Shown: positions 50,010 to 58,840 of the stretch, in pieces
Numbering within the stretch: the first letter of the stretch is position 1
Layout of the letters: every line of letters begins with the position of its first letter
Assembly: GCF_003073135.1 (NCBI RefSeq)
Contig: NZ_PGDQ01000004.1
Coordinates: 112,363 to 176,362 of the forward strand
From: Euzebya rosea
GTDB taxonomy: Bacteria; Actinomycetota; Nitriliruptoria; Euzebyales; Euzebyaceae
DNA: 64,000 nucleotides
Direction of reading: 5' to 3'
Notes under the pieces: generated by a model
Told to the model about the DNA's origin: nothing
The model's database searches: none
The model's input: only the letters and a program-made list of their open reading frames with translations
Position numbers and translations under genes: made by a program

Positions 50010-50229
50010 GGCTGGAGTCCTTCCATCTCAGGTCCTGGGCGCCGAGGCCACGGGCAACGTTCTCCACCAGCCAGCGTCGCCGGGCCAGGTCGGCCTGGGC
50101 GACACCAGTGGTGACGTGATCGATCCACACCCGCTCGACGTCGTCGGTGTGGGCGTAGGTGAGCGCGTCGGCCACCCCGTGCAGGGCCGCGGTGACGGCC
50201 GCTGCGGCTACGGGGTGGCCGGCGATTTC
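50002..50229 (-). CDS. -1 frame extension of the tail assembly chaperone
   Basis: The -1 frame relative to the gene at 50208 is open for about 75 codons (EIAGHPVAAAAVTAALHGVA, then TYAHTDDVERVWIDHV and WLVENVARGLG). It has no ATG, and its first GTG lies 23 codons in with no ribosome site. It ends 8 nt inside the tape measure gene. This is the position and shape of the gpT part of G/GT-type chaperones, expressed by ribosomal frameshift. Confidence 0.6.
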   Translation of the reverse strand, partial: EIAGHPVAAAAVTAALHGVADALTYAHTDDVERVWIDHVTTGVAQADLARRRWLVENVARGLGAQDLRWKDSSRA

Positions 50230-50678
50230 CCCGCGACGGCCTTCAGGGCGATCCGACGGCCGTAGCCGGTGAACCCCAGGACGGCGTCCATGGCCGCGGC
50301 GATGTCGGCCTCGGTGGCGAACAGTGCACGGACCAGCTCGACGGCACCGCCGGTCTCGGCGCCCACCAGCGGAGCGACCCGTCCATCGGTGAACGTCGGC
50401 GGGTCACCTCCGTCGGCACAGGCCGGCTCGGTGACGCCGGTCGTGGGGTCGTGCAGGTACACACCGACGCAGGCCGTCGCGACGATGCGGGCGGCGTAGT
50501 CGATCCGGTCGCTGTCGGTGCTGCCGGCCCGTTCGCTGGCCTCCAGATAGGTGTCGTCGTCCAGCGGACGAACACGCACCAACACCTGGGGGCGGCTGTA
50601 CCGAGGGACCGGCAGATCACGGACGAGGCCGTCGAGGACCTCCGTGCGATGCCGGACGAACTCCTCCAGCAGGCTCAT
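50208..50678 (-). CDS. tail assembly chaperone (zero frame)
   Basis: A 156-residue, mostly helical protein (ATG 50678 overlapping the tube gene's stop). It lies between tube and tape measure, the standard place for the tail chaperone. Motifs include TYLEASERAGSTDSDRIDYA and ADIAAAMDAVLGFTGYGRRI. It ends AVAGKSPATP after the slippery site. It should hold the tape measure protein during assembly. Confidence 0.7.
   Translation of the reverse strand: MSLLEEFVRHRTEVLDGLVRDLPVPRYSRPQVLVRVRPLDDDTYLEASERAGSTDSDRIDYAARIVATACVGVYLHDPTTGVTEPACADGGDPPTFTDGRVAPLVGAETGGAVELVRALFATEADIAAAMDAVLGFTGYGRRIALKAVAGKSPATP
50226..50232 (-). promoter_or_regulatory. probable -1 frameshift slippery site
   Basis: On the minus strand GGGGAAA is read as GCG-GGG-AAA. 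A one-base backward slip re-pairs GGG exactly and moves to GAA. It lies 16 nt before the stop of the chaperone's zero frame. Confidence 0.55.
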
Positions 50679-51115
50679 CGGCGCATCGGCTCCTGGCAGG
50701 ACAGGGTGAGCGACAGCATCCCGAGCTCGTCGCTGTCGCTGTCCGGCTCGAAGGTGTTGACCAGCTCCAGCCGGCACGACGGCCACCGCTTGGGACGGAT
50801 GTCGGTGCGGGGCTTGCGGTTGACGTCGAGCTCGGGCTCGATGACCTCGCAGCCCTCCAGCTTGCCCTGTCGGGTCTCCAGGTAGGCGGCGAGGGCAGAG
50901 TCGACGTCGGGGTCGTGCTGGCGGGTGACGACGATGTCCTCGATGGTGGCCGGTCCGGACCGGCCACCCGTGCGGTAGCCCGAGCCGGCACGGGCCCGCT
51001 TGTTGGTGGTGCGCGACAGCGTGCCACCGCTGCGGGTCTCGAACAGCAGGATGCCGGCGACACCGGGGATGCGGACCTGGACGATGGCGTCGGAACGGGT
51101 GAGCGTTGCGCCCAT
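50675..51115 (-). CDS. tail tube protein
   Basis: A 146-residue beta-rich protein directly after the sheath gene: SDAIVQVRIPGVAGILLFET, ATIEDIVVTRQHDPDVDS, LVNTFEPDSDS and LTLSCQEP. Size and order match contractile tail tube proteins. Confidence 0.8.
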   Translation of the reverse strand: MGATLTRSDAIVQVRIPGVAGILLFETRSGGTLSRTTNKRARAGSGYRTGGRSGPATIEDIVVTRQHDPDVDSALAAYLETRQGKLEGCEVIEPELDVNRKPRTDIRPKRWPSCRLELVNTFEPDSDSDELGMLSLTLSCQEPMRR

Positions 51116-51153
51116 GGGAGATCTCCTCTACGACTCGGACGGGTGGGGACAGG

Positions 51154-52599
51154 TCAGGCGATGGTGGAGCGGACGAAGTCCAGGGCGATGGTCTCCGCGG
51201 TCCCGGCGAGGGTGTAGGGCAGCTGCGCGACGATGCGGCCCTGACCGATCACCGTCGCGGTGGTGCCGGACAGGTCGACGTCGTAGACGGCGTCGGCCGG
51301 GTCGCCCGTTGGGCTGTAGAAGGCCCGCTTGGCGGCGTTGCGGTCCATCATCGACAGAAGGGTCCCGCGGAGGCCGGACAGCTTGAATCCGCCGGGCCCG
51401 TCGATGGGGGGCCCGTTGAGGAACTCGTGGGCGATCTCCTTGCCCTCCGCGATCAGCTTCATGGCGGTGCGGACGTCGGCGAGGAACGCCCACTTGCCCG
51501 GGTCGCCGTTGGGCTTGGGCTGGTAGGTGTTGCGCCACGTGGCCATGTGGATGCCGTGACGGCGGTCGGAGAGGACCACGTTGACGCCTGCCTCCCGCAG
51601 GGTGGTCTGCTCGGTCTCGGTGAACGTCTGCTCGACGTCGATGACGATGGAGGTCTCCGCGAGCCGGCCGTGACGGCCGGCGGGCGAGTTGATCGGATGG
51701 GCGGTCGCGTCGTTGCGTGACGCCAACGCCGCCGCAAGGGCCGACGGGGGCACGAGACGGCGGGTGCCGCCGGCGATCCCTCGGACCCACAGCCAGTTGC
51801 CGAACACCGGCTTGCGGATCTCCGCGGCGGCATGCTGAGTCGCCGCGATCGCCGCCAGTGCGGCCGCGCCGGTGCCGGCGGGGACGTCCAGCAACGGGGT
51901 CCGGTTGGTGATCGACCCGTCGCAGTGGGCCCGGATCGCCGCGCGGGCCGCATCGGTCGTGCCGAGCGGGACGACGACCTGGCCGGGACCGTAGTCCTCG
52001 GTGATGCGGGCCAGGTCGGCAGCGATGGTGTCGTCGTCGACGTTGGCACGGTCGTCGTCGCCGTCGGCCAGCGCCGTCGCGGCGACCACCGCCGGGTTGT
52101 CGCCGGCCTCTGCGGTCCCGCGCACCCAGCTGGAGTCGACCAGCCGTGCCTCGGCATCGGCCGGAGAGGCAAGGTCGACCCACCGTTCGACCTCGACGTC
52201 GTCGTAGGACACGACGAGGGTGAACAGGCTGCCGGTGGAGCCGGCGACCACCTGGACCTTGATCCGGTCGCCGTGCCCGCCCGGGTCGCGCGCGTCGACG
52301 GTCAGCGCATCGGCGGTGTCGCCGTCGACCAGCGTCAGCGTCGACCGTGCCGCCGACGGGCCGACACGGCGGAGCAGCCAGGCGCCCCCGAGTCCGTCGG
52401 CGAAGGCGGTGTCCAGCCAGTCGTAGGCGAGACCGTAGGTGACCCGGTCACCATGGGAGCGGACGGCCTCGTCGAGGTTGCGGACCCACGTCGGTTCGGT
52501 GGGTCCGCGCTCGAACAGGTCGACGACGAAGACGACGCCGGTGTTGGTGGCTGGACCGGATGCCGCCTCGACGGCCCGGTCGGTGATCTCCACTGGCAT
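51154..52599 (-). CDS. tail sheath protein
   Basis: A 481-residue protein with the phage tail sheath features: PATNTGVVFVVDLFERGPTE, GLAYDWLDTAF, PGQVVVPLGTTDAARAAIRA, and the conserved C-terminal domain with NVVLSDRRHGIHMATWRNTY and VRTAMKLIAEGKEIAHEFLN. It establishes that the prophage belongs to a contractile-tailed (myovirus) type. Confidence 0.93.
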   Translation of the reverse strand: MPVEITDRAVEAASGPATNTGVVFVVDLFERGPTEPTWVRNLDEAVRSHGDRVTYGLAYDWLDTAFADGLGGAWLLRRVGPSAARSTLTLVDGDTADALTVDARDPGGHGDRIKVQVVAGSTGSLFTLVVSYDDVEVERWVDLASPADAEARLVDSSWVRGTAEAGDNPAVVAATALADGDDDRANVDDDTIAADLARITEDYGPGQVVVPLGTTDAARAAIRAHCDGSITNRTPLLDVPAGTGAAALAAIAATQHAAAEIRKPVFGNWLWVRGIAGGTRRLVPPSALAAALASRNDATAHPINSPAGRHGRLAETSIVIDVEQTFTETEQTTLREAGVNVVLSDRRHGIHMATWRNTYQPKPNGDPGKWAFLADVRTAMKLIAEGKEIAHEFLNGPPIDGPGGFKLSGLRGTLLSMMDRNAAKRAFYSPTGDPADAVYDVDLSGTTATVIGQGRIVAQLPYTLAGTAETIALDFVRSTIA

Positions 52600-52601
52600 G
52601 G

Positions 52602-52880
52602 TCAGCTCTCCTCGGTGTGGGCCGCCACGGCGGCCTTGATCTGGTCACGGGTTGCGTCGTCGGGCAGCTCCACGCCGATGGAGGCGGCGTGGGCAGCCCA
52701 CTGGTCGGTGCGGGCATTCCCGGCCGGCGGCCGCGGCCCTGTCGGAGGCCGGACGGGCCGCAGACCGGGCGTGTCGAGGTCCTCCTCGGCGACGTCGGTT
52801 CTCTCGCCGGCGCCGACGACCCGGCCGGTCCCCTGCAGGACCACGGGGCGGGGTCCCGGGTTGGTCATGGGGGTGGTCAT
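52602..52880 (-). CDS. small structural or HeH-type protein
   Basis: A 92-residue protein. Pro/Arg-rich start and a C-terminal HeH/SAP-like helix pair (WAAHAASIGVELPDDATRDQ, IKAAVAAHTEE), typical of small proteins next to tail terminators. Function uncertain. Confidence 0.55.
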   Translation of the reverse strand: MTTPMTNPGPRPVVLQGTGRVVGAGERTDVAEEDLDTPGLRPVRPPTGPRPPAGNARTDQWAAHAASIGVELPDDATRDQIKAAVAAHTEES

Positions 52881-53479
52881 CAGCTGCGCTCCTGCGGGTC
52901 GACGGACAGCTCGAGGTCGGTGGGGACCGTCCAGGGCGGCATGCCCTGCATGGGGTCGGGGGGTTCGCCTGGTGCCTCGTGGGCCGGTGGGGTGATGTCG
53001 TCGACGCGGGTGTCGGCGTAGACGCGCCCGTACAGGAGGGTGCGTGCGACGTCGCCGGCGACGGGCCGGTAGTTGGATCGACGCACCCGGGTGTCGCCGG
53101 CGAACCCGCCGAGGCTGGGCTGTTGCACGAGGACCATCCGGATGGCGGCCCGGTAGAGGTCGTTGACGGTGACGGTGTCGTCGAATCCGACGCCGCGGGT
53201 GACGACGCCCACGATGATCTGGTAGCGGCCCTGGTGGCGGCGGGTGTCGGCGTACTCCTCATCGGGGATGACGACGGCGCCGGCGGGGATCTTGGCGGCG
53301 GCAGTGATGAGCTCCTCGACGTCATGGAGCTCGTGCCAGGCGTCGTCGTCCGGGACGGTGAGGTGATCGCGTGGCAGGTCGTTTGCGGCGCAGGCCTCCG
53401 CCAGCGCCCATGGGAGCCACAGCTTCAGGGTGTCCTCGACGGCGTGGCGCAGCTGGGCGGTGGTGACGAGGGGGGTCAT
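52880..53479 (-). CDS. tail terminator-like protein
   Basis: A 199-residue protein between neck and sheath genes. It contains RYQIIVGVVTRGVGFDDTVT, VNDLYRAAIRMVLVQQPSLG and DTRVRRSNYRPV, a pattern of tail-terminator or completion proteins. The Pro/Glu-rich tail is unstructured. Confidence 0.6.
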   Translation of the reverse strand: MTPLVTTAQLRHAVEDTLKLWLPWALAEACAANDLPRDHLTVPDDDAWHELHDVEELITAAAKIPAGAVVIPDEEYADTRRHQGRYQIIVGVVTRGVGFDDTVTVNDLYRAAIRMVLVQQPSLGGFAGDTRVRRSNYRPVAGDVARTLLYGRVYADTRVDDITPPAHEAPGEPPDPMQGMPPWTVPTDLELSVDPQERS

Positions 53480-53480
53480 C

Positions 53481-53897
53481 TCACACCATTCCGTCGAACT
53501 GTCCGCCGGCGGCGCCGGTGAGGTGCTGCTCGGCCATGGGGATCCACCGCCGGACCAGGTCGTCGTCGGTCGGGGCGATGGGCCGGGCGGCGGTGAAGTA
53601 GCGGACGTGGGGCGGCGCGTCGAGGCCGATTCGGTCCGCGCCGATGGTCGCGTCGCCGGTCACGGCACGCTGCAGCATCCCGGTGAAGACACCCGGTGGG
53701 CCGGTCTTGCGGGCCGCCCAGTCCGGATCCAGCGCCGGCCAGGGCTGTCCGGGGGGTCCGTGTGCGGCGAACGCCTGATGGGTGAGAGCGGTGAAGTCCT
53801 CAGCGATGCGTTGCAGCAGCGGCCGCAGGTCCGATGCGCGGTCGATCAGGCCATCACATGCGGCCAGGCCTTCGCTGAGGTCAGCCTCGAGCGACAT
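53481..53897 (-). CDS. virion morphogenesis (Mu gpG-like) protein
   Basis: A 138-residue protein with LRPLLQRIAEDFTALTHQAF, GQPWPALDPDWAARKTGPP and GVFTGMLQRAVTG, the signature of the phage virion morphogenesis family that closes the tail or head-tail joint. Confidence 0.75.
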   Translation of the reverse strand: MSLEADLSEGLAACDGLIDRASDLRPLLQRIAEDFTALTHQAFAAHGPPGQPWPALDPDWAARKTGPPGVFTGMLQRAVTGDATIGADRIGLDAPPHVRYFTAARPIAPTDDDLVRRWIPMAEQHLTGAAGGQFDGMV

Positions 53898-54321
53898 CGG
53901 AAGGTCCTCGACCGACGGTCGGCAGGGTCATCCGCACCGATCCGGTGACCGGTTCGCCGTGACCGATGCGGCCGTGCATGCCGACGTTGGTGCGGAGCCG
54001 CTCGACGGCCTCGGTGTAGCGGTCCTGCAGCTGCTGGACGATCCCCGCGGTGGCGCCGGCCCGTTCGGGCATGTAGCCGCTGGCCCACTGCTGGGCGGCG
54101 CGGAGCGCCGCGGCGTTGCGGGCGAGATCGCCGAGAGTGATCCGGTCGGAGGCGGCAGCGCGCGGGTTGATCGGCCGGGTCGGGTCGAAGGCGCCGACGT
54201 CGGCGCCGACGTCGGCGGTTGCCCGGACGGCCACGGCGCCGGCCAGGTCGTCCTGGATGGCGTTGGCCCACGACGGGAGCAACGACCTGATGTCGTCGGG
54301 GGTCGGCGTCCAGGTCGCCAT
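53881..54321 (-). CDS. head-tail connector protein
   Basis: A 146-residue protein (TPTPDDIRSLLPSWANAIQD; QQWASGYMPERAGATAGIVQ, QLQDRYTEAVERL) in the usual position for a connector/adaptor. It overlaps the next gene by 17 nt. Confidence 0.6.
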   Translation of the reverse strand: MATWTPTPDDIRSLLPSWANAIQDDLAGAVAVRATADVGADVGAFDPTRPINPRAAASDRITLGDLARNAAALRAAQQWASGYMPERAGATAGIVQQLQDRYTEAVERLRTNVGMHGRIGHGEPVTGSVRMTLPTVGRGPSDVARG

Positions 54322-54324
54322 CGG

Positions 54325-54714
54325 CTACTCCTCGGGGTCGATGAGTGCCTGCTCGAGCAGCAGGGCGATCAGGTCGTCGCGTCCCCGTCCACCCGGATCG
54401 ACACCGAGGTCGGTGGCGAACCGGGCCCACGCGTCGGTCGTGGCGCCCTTGCCCGAACGGGGCGGTTCCTGGCCGGCGGGTGACGGCCCATCGGCCGGCC
54501 CGTCTTCCGGCCCGTCCGACGGGACCGGCAGGCTGTCGGCCGGCATGTCGTCGTCGGGCAGGTCGAGGTCGGTCCAGGCCGCGGGGTTGGACACCAGGTC
54601 GGCGAGCGTGGCGTCGCCGACCTGGTGTGTGTCTGGGGTGCCGGCGTCCAGCTGCAGCCAGAAGCCGGGCCGGTCGGGGTCGGGCAGGCTGACGGATGTG
54701 GCGAGTACTCGCAT
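54325..54714 (-). CDS. head-proximal protein, unknown
   Basis: A 129-residue protein just after the capsid gene (TGATG overlap). Beta-type start (LATSVSLPDPDRPGFWLQLD), an acidic Pro/Asp linker and a C-terminal helical segment (DAWARFATDLGVDPGGRGRD, DLIALLLEQAL). Possibly another connector subunit. Confidence 0.55.
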   Translation of the reverse strand: MRVLATSVSLPDPDRPGFWLQLDAGTPDTHQVGDATLADLVSNPAAWTDLDLPDDDMPADSLPVPSDGPEDGPADGPSPAGQEPPRSGKGATTDAWARFATDLGVDPGGRGRDDLIALLLEQALIDPEE

Positions 54715-55757
54715 CAGGCGGCGGGCCACAGGGTGGCAGTGAGGATCTTGCGGGGCTGCTTGATGACGGGCAGCGCGATCCCCGACACCTTGGTGTAGGT
54801 GGTGGACGTCAGGTCGTCCTTGAGGGTGACCGCGACGACACCGGGGGCGTCGTCGGCGTCGATGATCTGCCGTTCGGCCAGCTCCGCGGACTCCTCGGTG
54901 ACACCCCACTGGGTCTCGCCGACACGGCGGGACGGGTCGGTCTCACCGGAGCCGGGCAGGTAGACCAGCTTGTTCTCCGCGATGACCCGCTGCAGGTTGC
55001 CGTCGGCGTCCTCGACCTGACGGTCGTACACCCGGATCGGCGGGAGCCCGTGGGAGCGGCGGAAGTCGTTGAGCTGGGAGGGGGTGACGATCGAGGGGAC
55101 GGTCCCACCGACCGACAGCTGTTCGCGGACCGCAGCGTTGCGCAGCATCAGCGACAGCGCCTGGAAGGACGTGACGGCCTCGCCGGGGGCACCGCCGGCG
55201 GCGAGCCGGTAGGCGGCCAGCCAGCCGAGCTCCTCGGTGAGGATGTCGTTGCCGGTCACCGTCGTCCATGCGGTCGCGGCGGTCTTCTTCGATCCCGAGG
55301 GGACACCGAAGTCGATGGTGACGGTGACGCCGCCCTCGTCGATGACGACCTCGCCGGTGGACAGCGCCTCGCCGCGGAGCATCTCCACCCGGTTGGCGAT
55401 CGCTGATGTGCCGAGCGCGGAGTCGGTGTAGACGCTGCGGCGGATGACGTCCAGCGCGCCGCCACGCATGCGACGCAGCCGGACACGTTCGGACTCCGTC
55501 AGCGGGTAGATCTCGCTGATGGGCGGCAGGCCGCCCCGACGCTCGGTGACGCCGGGCCGCTTGCCGACCTCCGGCGGAGCGTCGTAGGCACGGATGCGGG
55601 CGGCACGGTTGGAGCGCGACACCTCCGCGAAGCGGTAGTCGACGTCCTCGACCATCACGTTGGGCAGGTAGGCCTGGAGCTCGTTCTCGCCGAACTCCAG
55701 CTCACGGATGGTGGCGGTCAGGACATCGAGGGGGACCAGGTTGGTGACGAGGTTCAC
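54714..55757 (-). CDS. major capsid protein (gpE type)
   Basis: A 347-residue protein with LTATIRELEFGENELQAYLP, YDAPPEVGKRPGVTERRGGL, ESERVRLRRMRGGALDVIRR and EELGWLAAYRLAAGGAP, as in lambda gpE/HK97-fold capsids of actinophages. It is preceded by decoration and scaffold genes. Confidence 0.9.
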   Translation of the reverse strand: MNLVTNLVPLDVLTATIRELEFGENELQAYLPNVMVEDVDYRFAEVSRSNRAARIRAYDAPPEVGKRPGVTERRGGLPPISEIYPLTESERVRLRRMRGGALDVIRRSVYTDSALGTSAIANRVEMLRGEALSTGEVVIDEGGVTVTIDFGVPSGSKKTAATAWTTVTGNDILTEELGWLAAYRLAAGGAPGEAVTSFQALSLMLRNAAVREQLSVGGTVPSIVTPSQLNDFRRSHGLPPIRVYDRQVEDADGNLQRVIAENKLVYLPGSGETDPSRRVGETQWGVTEESAELAERQIIDADDAPGVVAVTLKDDLTSTTYTKVSGIALPVIKQPRKILTATLWPAA

Positions 55758-55808
55758 GGCGGATCAGCTCCTGTTGGCAGGGGGGTTGGTGGTTGGGGTT
55801 CCGCCGGG

Positions 55809-56519
55809 TCAGCGGTAGAGGACCTCGGACAGCTGCCGCTTGGCGGCGGCGTCCAGGCCGTGCCCGTCGGGCAGACGGGCCTCGTGGACGACGTAGGGGC
55901 CACGGATGACGACCGCGGGGATGTGCTTGCCGGCGGTCAGCCCGATGACGGTGGTCAGCAGGTGCCCGCGGGCGAGGTTGGTGTCGTCGTCGACGTCGGT
56001 GCCGCCGTCGGTGACCGCGGCGAGGACGGTGCCGCCGGTGGCGTCGGTGTCGTCGATGACCAGGTCGGGCGCGTCGACGCCGGCGTAGGGGCCGGCAACG
56101 AAGGTGACGGTGAACGGGCCGCCGGCGTCTCCGGTGACGGTGACGTCGCCGGCGTCGACGTTGGACAGCGCCTCCAGGGCAGCCAGGACCTGTGCGGCGG
56201 TGGTGGCGGCCACGATCGACACGCCGGCGTTGGTCTCGCCGTCCAGGGTGATGTCGACGGTCCCACCGGTGGCGGTGCGGGTGATCACCACCACCTCGTT
56301 GGGGTTGCCGGCGTAGGGGCCACCGAGCTCACCGACTGCGGCACCGATGACAACCCCGGAGGGGACGTGGCCGTCGGTGAAGTCGGTGAACAGGTCACCG
56401 TCGAGGGTGATGGTCTCCCTGGCGCCGTACATCAGCAGCTGGGACGACGCCCAGCTGCGGTCTTCGTCGGCGTAGGTCGTCTCGGAGACGGCGAAGTCGT
56501 TGGGGTCGGTGGTGGTCAT
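55809..56519 (-). CDS. head decoration protein with inserted beta domains
   Basis: A 236-residue protein. The ends match a gpD-type decoration fold (ETITLDGDLFTDFTDGHVPS and AGKHIPAVVIRGPYVVHEARL). The middle (about 65-185) is an insertion with a repeated element (GGPYAG...GGTVDIT and AGPYAG...GGTVLAAV), probably surface-exposed Ig-like loops. Confidence 0.75.
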   Translation of the reverse strand: MTTTDPNDFAVSETTYADEDRSWASSQLLMYGARETITLDGDLFTDFTDGHVPSGVVIGAAVGELGGPYAGNPNEVVVITRTATGGTVDITLDGETNAGVSIVAATTAAQVLAALEALSNVDAGDVTVTGDAGGPFTVTFVAGPYAGVDAPDLVIDDTDATGGTVLAAVTDGGTDVDDDTNLARGHLLTTVIGLTAGKHIPAVVIRGPYVVHEARLPDGHGLDAAAKRQLSEVLYR

Positions 56520-56573
56520 GACGATGCTCCCTTGCAGGTGGATCGGGTTCGGGTGAGCGGGTCGGGGCGCGGG

Positions 56574-57311
56574 TCAGCGCAGCCCGGTGGTCTGTTCGAT
56601 GAGCGCCAGGCCTTCCTTGACCTGCTCGCCGATGGGTGTGCGACGGGTCCGTCGGGCGCCACGGTTGGGCTGGCCACGCCGCTCGCGTTCACGTCCACGA
56701 CGGCGACCGCGGTCGTCCCCGTCGTCGTCGTTGTTGCCACCACCGGCGGAGTCGATGAACTCGGGCACGTCCTCTATGGCGTCCTCGATGGCCTCGGCAA
56801 GGGCGTCCTCGTCGATGTCGCCGTCGGCATCCATCAGGTCCTCGTCGTCGAGGTCGACGTGGCGAAGGAACTGCTCGACGCGATCACGACGCACATCCGA
56901 CTCGAGGGCCAGCGCCTTGGCCTCCGCCCGCAGGGCCCGCCGGTTGGCTCGGGCGATCCTGGTCCGCGACGTGCGGCGCTCCTGCCGGCGGCGTTCGTCG
57001 CCGTCGTCCTCGTCGTCGTCGTCCTCGTCGTCGTCGTTGTCGCCCTCCTGGGCGCGACGTCGGGCCTTGCGGGCCTTGCGTTCGGCCCGGCGACGACGGG
57101 TGCGTTCCCTGGCGAGGTCGGCCTCGAGCTCGGCGACACGGTTGTCCTCGTCGTCCCCGTCCTCCTCGTCGTCGTCCTCGTCGTCCTCGTCGTCGTCCTC
57201 GTCGTCGGTGTCGCCGCCGTCGGTGTCGAACAGGGCGAGGGTGAGCAGCGGCAGCACCGCGGCGGCTGGGCCGAGCAGGCGGGCGAGCAGCGTGAGCAGC
57301 AGACGGGTCAT
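56574..57311 (-). CDS. scaffold protein
   Basis: A 245-residue protein before the capsid genes. Alternating highly acidic (runs of Asp/Glu around residues 30-55 and 90-105) and basic blocks (RTRRRRAERKARKARRRA) with long helices is typical of scaffolds. The C-terminal basic region would contact the capsid protein. A hydrophobic start (LLLTLLARLLGPAAAVLPLL) is unusual. Confidence 0.75.
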   Translation of the reverse strand: MTRLLLTLLARLLGPAAAVLPLLTLALFDTDGGDTDDEDDDEDDEDDDEEDGDDEDNRVAELEADLARERTRRRRAERKARKARRRAQEGDNDDDEDDDDEDDGDERRRQERRTSRTRIARANRRALRAEAKALALESDVRRDRVEQFLRHVDLDDEDLMDADGDIDEDALAEAIEDAIEDVPEFIDSAGGGNNDDDGDDRGRRRGRERERRGQPNRGARRTRRTPIGEQVKEGLALIEQTTGLR

Positions 57312-57326
57312 CGGGTCTCCGTGGGG

Positions 57327-58814
57327 TCATGCGGCCGGCGGCGGCGCCGGTACCGGGGTGGTCGGGCCGCGGCGTGGCGGCGTGGGAAGGTCCAGCCCGT
57401 CCTGGCGGTCGTCGCCGGCGAGGAGGTGGGCGTTGAGCTCGACGGCGTGGCGGATGGCCCGCTCGCCGAATCCGGCGCGGCGCATGGCCTCGTCCAGGGG
57501 GACGCCGGCGGTGTGGAACTTGCTGAAGGCGTCGGCGTCCTGGGAGTCCGCGCGGGTCTCGGTGTCTGCCCACGCGGTCCGCAGCGGTGCCCTGGCCAGG
57601 TCGGGGGACTCGATGGTGAGGGCCAGCTGCTGGAGGCGGGCCCACTGTGGCCCGAGGGCGCGTTCCTCGGCGGCCATGGCACGGACCAACGGGCCCTCCA
57701 GCGCCTTGAGCATCTCCGCGCCGACACCGGAGGTGCCACCGAGGTCGAAGTAGTGGATGGGCACCCTGGACAGGCCGCGGACGCCGGTGAGGATCTCCGC
57801 GCGGGTCTTGATGATCTCACCGAGGTTGCCGGGCTGGAGAGTCCCGAACTTGGTGTCCTTGTCCGGCGACACCCAGTTGCGGTCCCCACGCTTGTCGAAG
57901 GGGCGTGTGGGGTTGCCGTCCTCGTCGACGGGGTTGCCGTCCTTGTCGACGCGGATGATGGCGCCAGCGATGGTGTGGATCGGGATCGCGGAGAAGTTGC
58001 CGGCGATGACCAACTGGGCCATCGTGACGTCGTAGGCGTCGTGCAGGGGGGCGATGTCGTACAGGTCGGACTGCGGGTCCTTCAGCAGTCGTGCCCGGGT
58101 GGTGAGCTCCACCACGGGCACCAGGCCACCGAAGGGGTTGCGGCCGTCACGGCCGTTGACGTCGGTGCCGGGGGCGGGCCGCCAGCCCGACGCGATGCGG
58201 ACGCTGGAGGGAACCCACAGCTCGCCGGCGAGCCGCTTGCCCCCGACGAACCGGTGGATCCCGTCGGGCAGATACAGCTCGCAGAAGCGTGTGCCGTCCC
58301 AGTCGTCCTCCCACACCTTCATGGCGGCGACGACGTCGTAGGGCGGCCAGGGGCGCCGCTCGACGACCATCTGGGTGGCGTCCTCGATCGACACGGTGGC
58401 ACGGTCGTCGTCGTCGGGCCACACGACACCGAAGCTGACCGCCTTGATGGCTCGCTCGAGGTGGGCGATGCCGGCCATTTCGTCGAGCTGGTTGCGACGC
58501 CAGATGGCTGCGGCGGTGCGGGCCACCCTGTTGGCGTCCACGGCGTCGGCACCGTCGTCGTCGTCGACGGCGAACCCGTCGATGGCGAGTCGTTCCACCC
58601 GGGCGTCGACGACGATGCGGGACAGGTTGACCCGGACGCTGTCGAGCAGGCCGTTGAAGATGTCCCGGAAGTCGCGTTCGACCAGCAGGAGCCGCCGGTC
58701 GCCGGAGTAGAAGCTGTCGTGCAGCTCGGCGTGCTCGGCCTGGTCCCTCAGTCGTGGTTCGAGCTTGCGGATCCAGTCCGTGGGGGAGCGGGCCAGCAGG
58801 TCGTCGTCGTCCAC
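57327..58814 (-). CDS. portal protein (SPP1 gp6-like)
   Basis: A 495-residue protein (GTG 58814 with AGGAGG 9 nt upstream). It shows VRVNLSRIVVDARVERLAID, RNQLDEMAGIAHLERAIKAV, NPFGGLVPVVELTTR and GVRGLSRVPIHYFDLGGTSG, the SPP1 gp6-type portal pattern. It forms the DNA entry ring. Confidence 0.9.
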   Translation of the reverse strand: MDDDDLLARSPTDWIRKLEPRLRDQAEHAELHDSFYSGDRRLLLVERDFRDIFNGLLDSVRVNLSRIVVDARVERLAIDGFAVDDDDGADAVDANRVARTAAAIWRRNQLDEMAGIAHLERAIKAVSFGVVWPDDDDRATVSIEDATQMVVERRPWPPYDVVAAMKVWEDDWDGTRFCELYLPDGIHRFVGGKRLAGELWVPSSVRIASGWRPAPGTDVNGRDGRNPFGGLVPVVELTTRARLLKDPQSDLYDIAPLHDAYDVTMAQLVIAGNFSAIPIHTIAGAIIRVDKDGNPVDEDGNPTRPFDKRGDRNWVSPDKDTKFGTLQPGNLGEIIKTRAEILTGVRGLSRVPIHYFDLGGTSGVGAEMLKALEGPLVRAMAAEERALGPQWARLQQLALTIESPDLARAPLRTAWADTETRADSQDADAFSKFHTAGVPLDEAMRRAGFGERAIRHAVELNAHLLAGDDRQDGLDLPTPPRRGPTTPVPAPPPAA

Positions 58815-58840
58815 CTGCGGGCCTCCTGCTCGTCGGTCGG

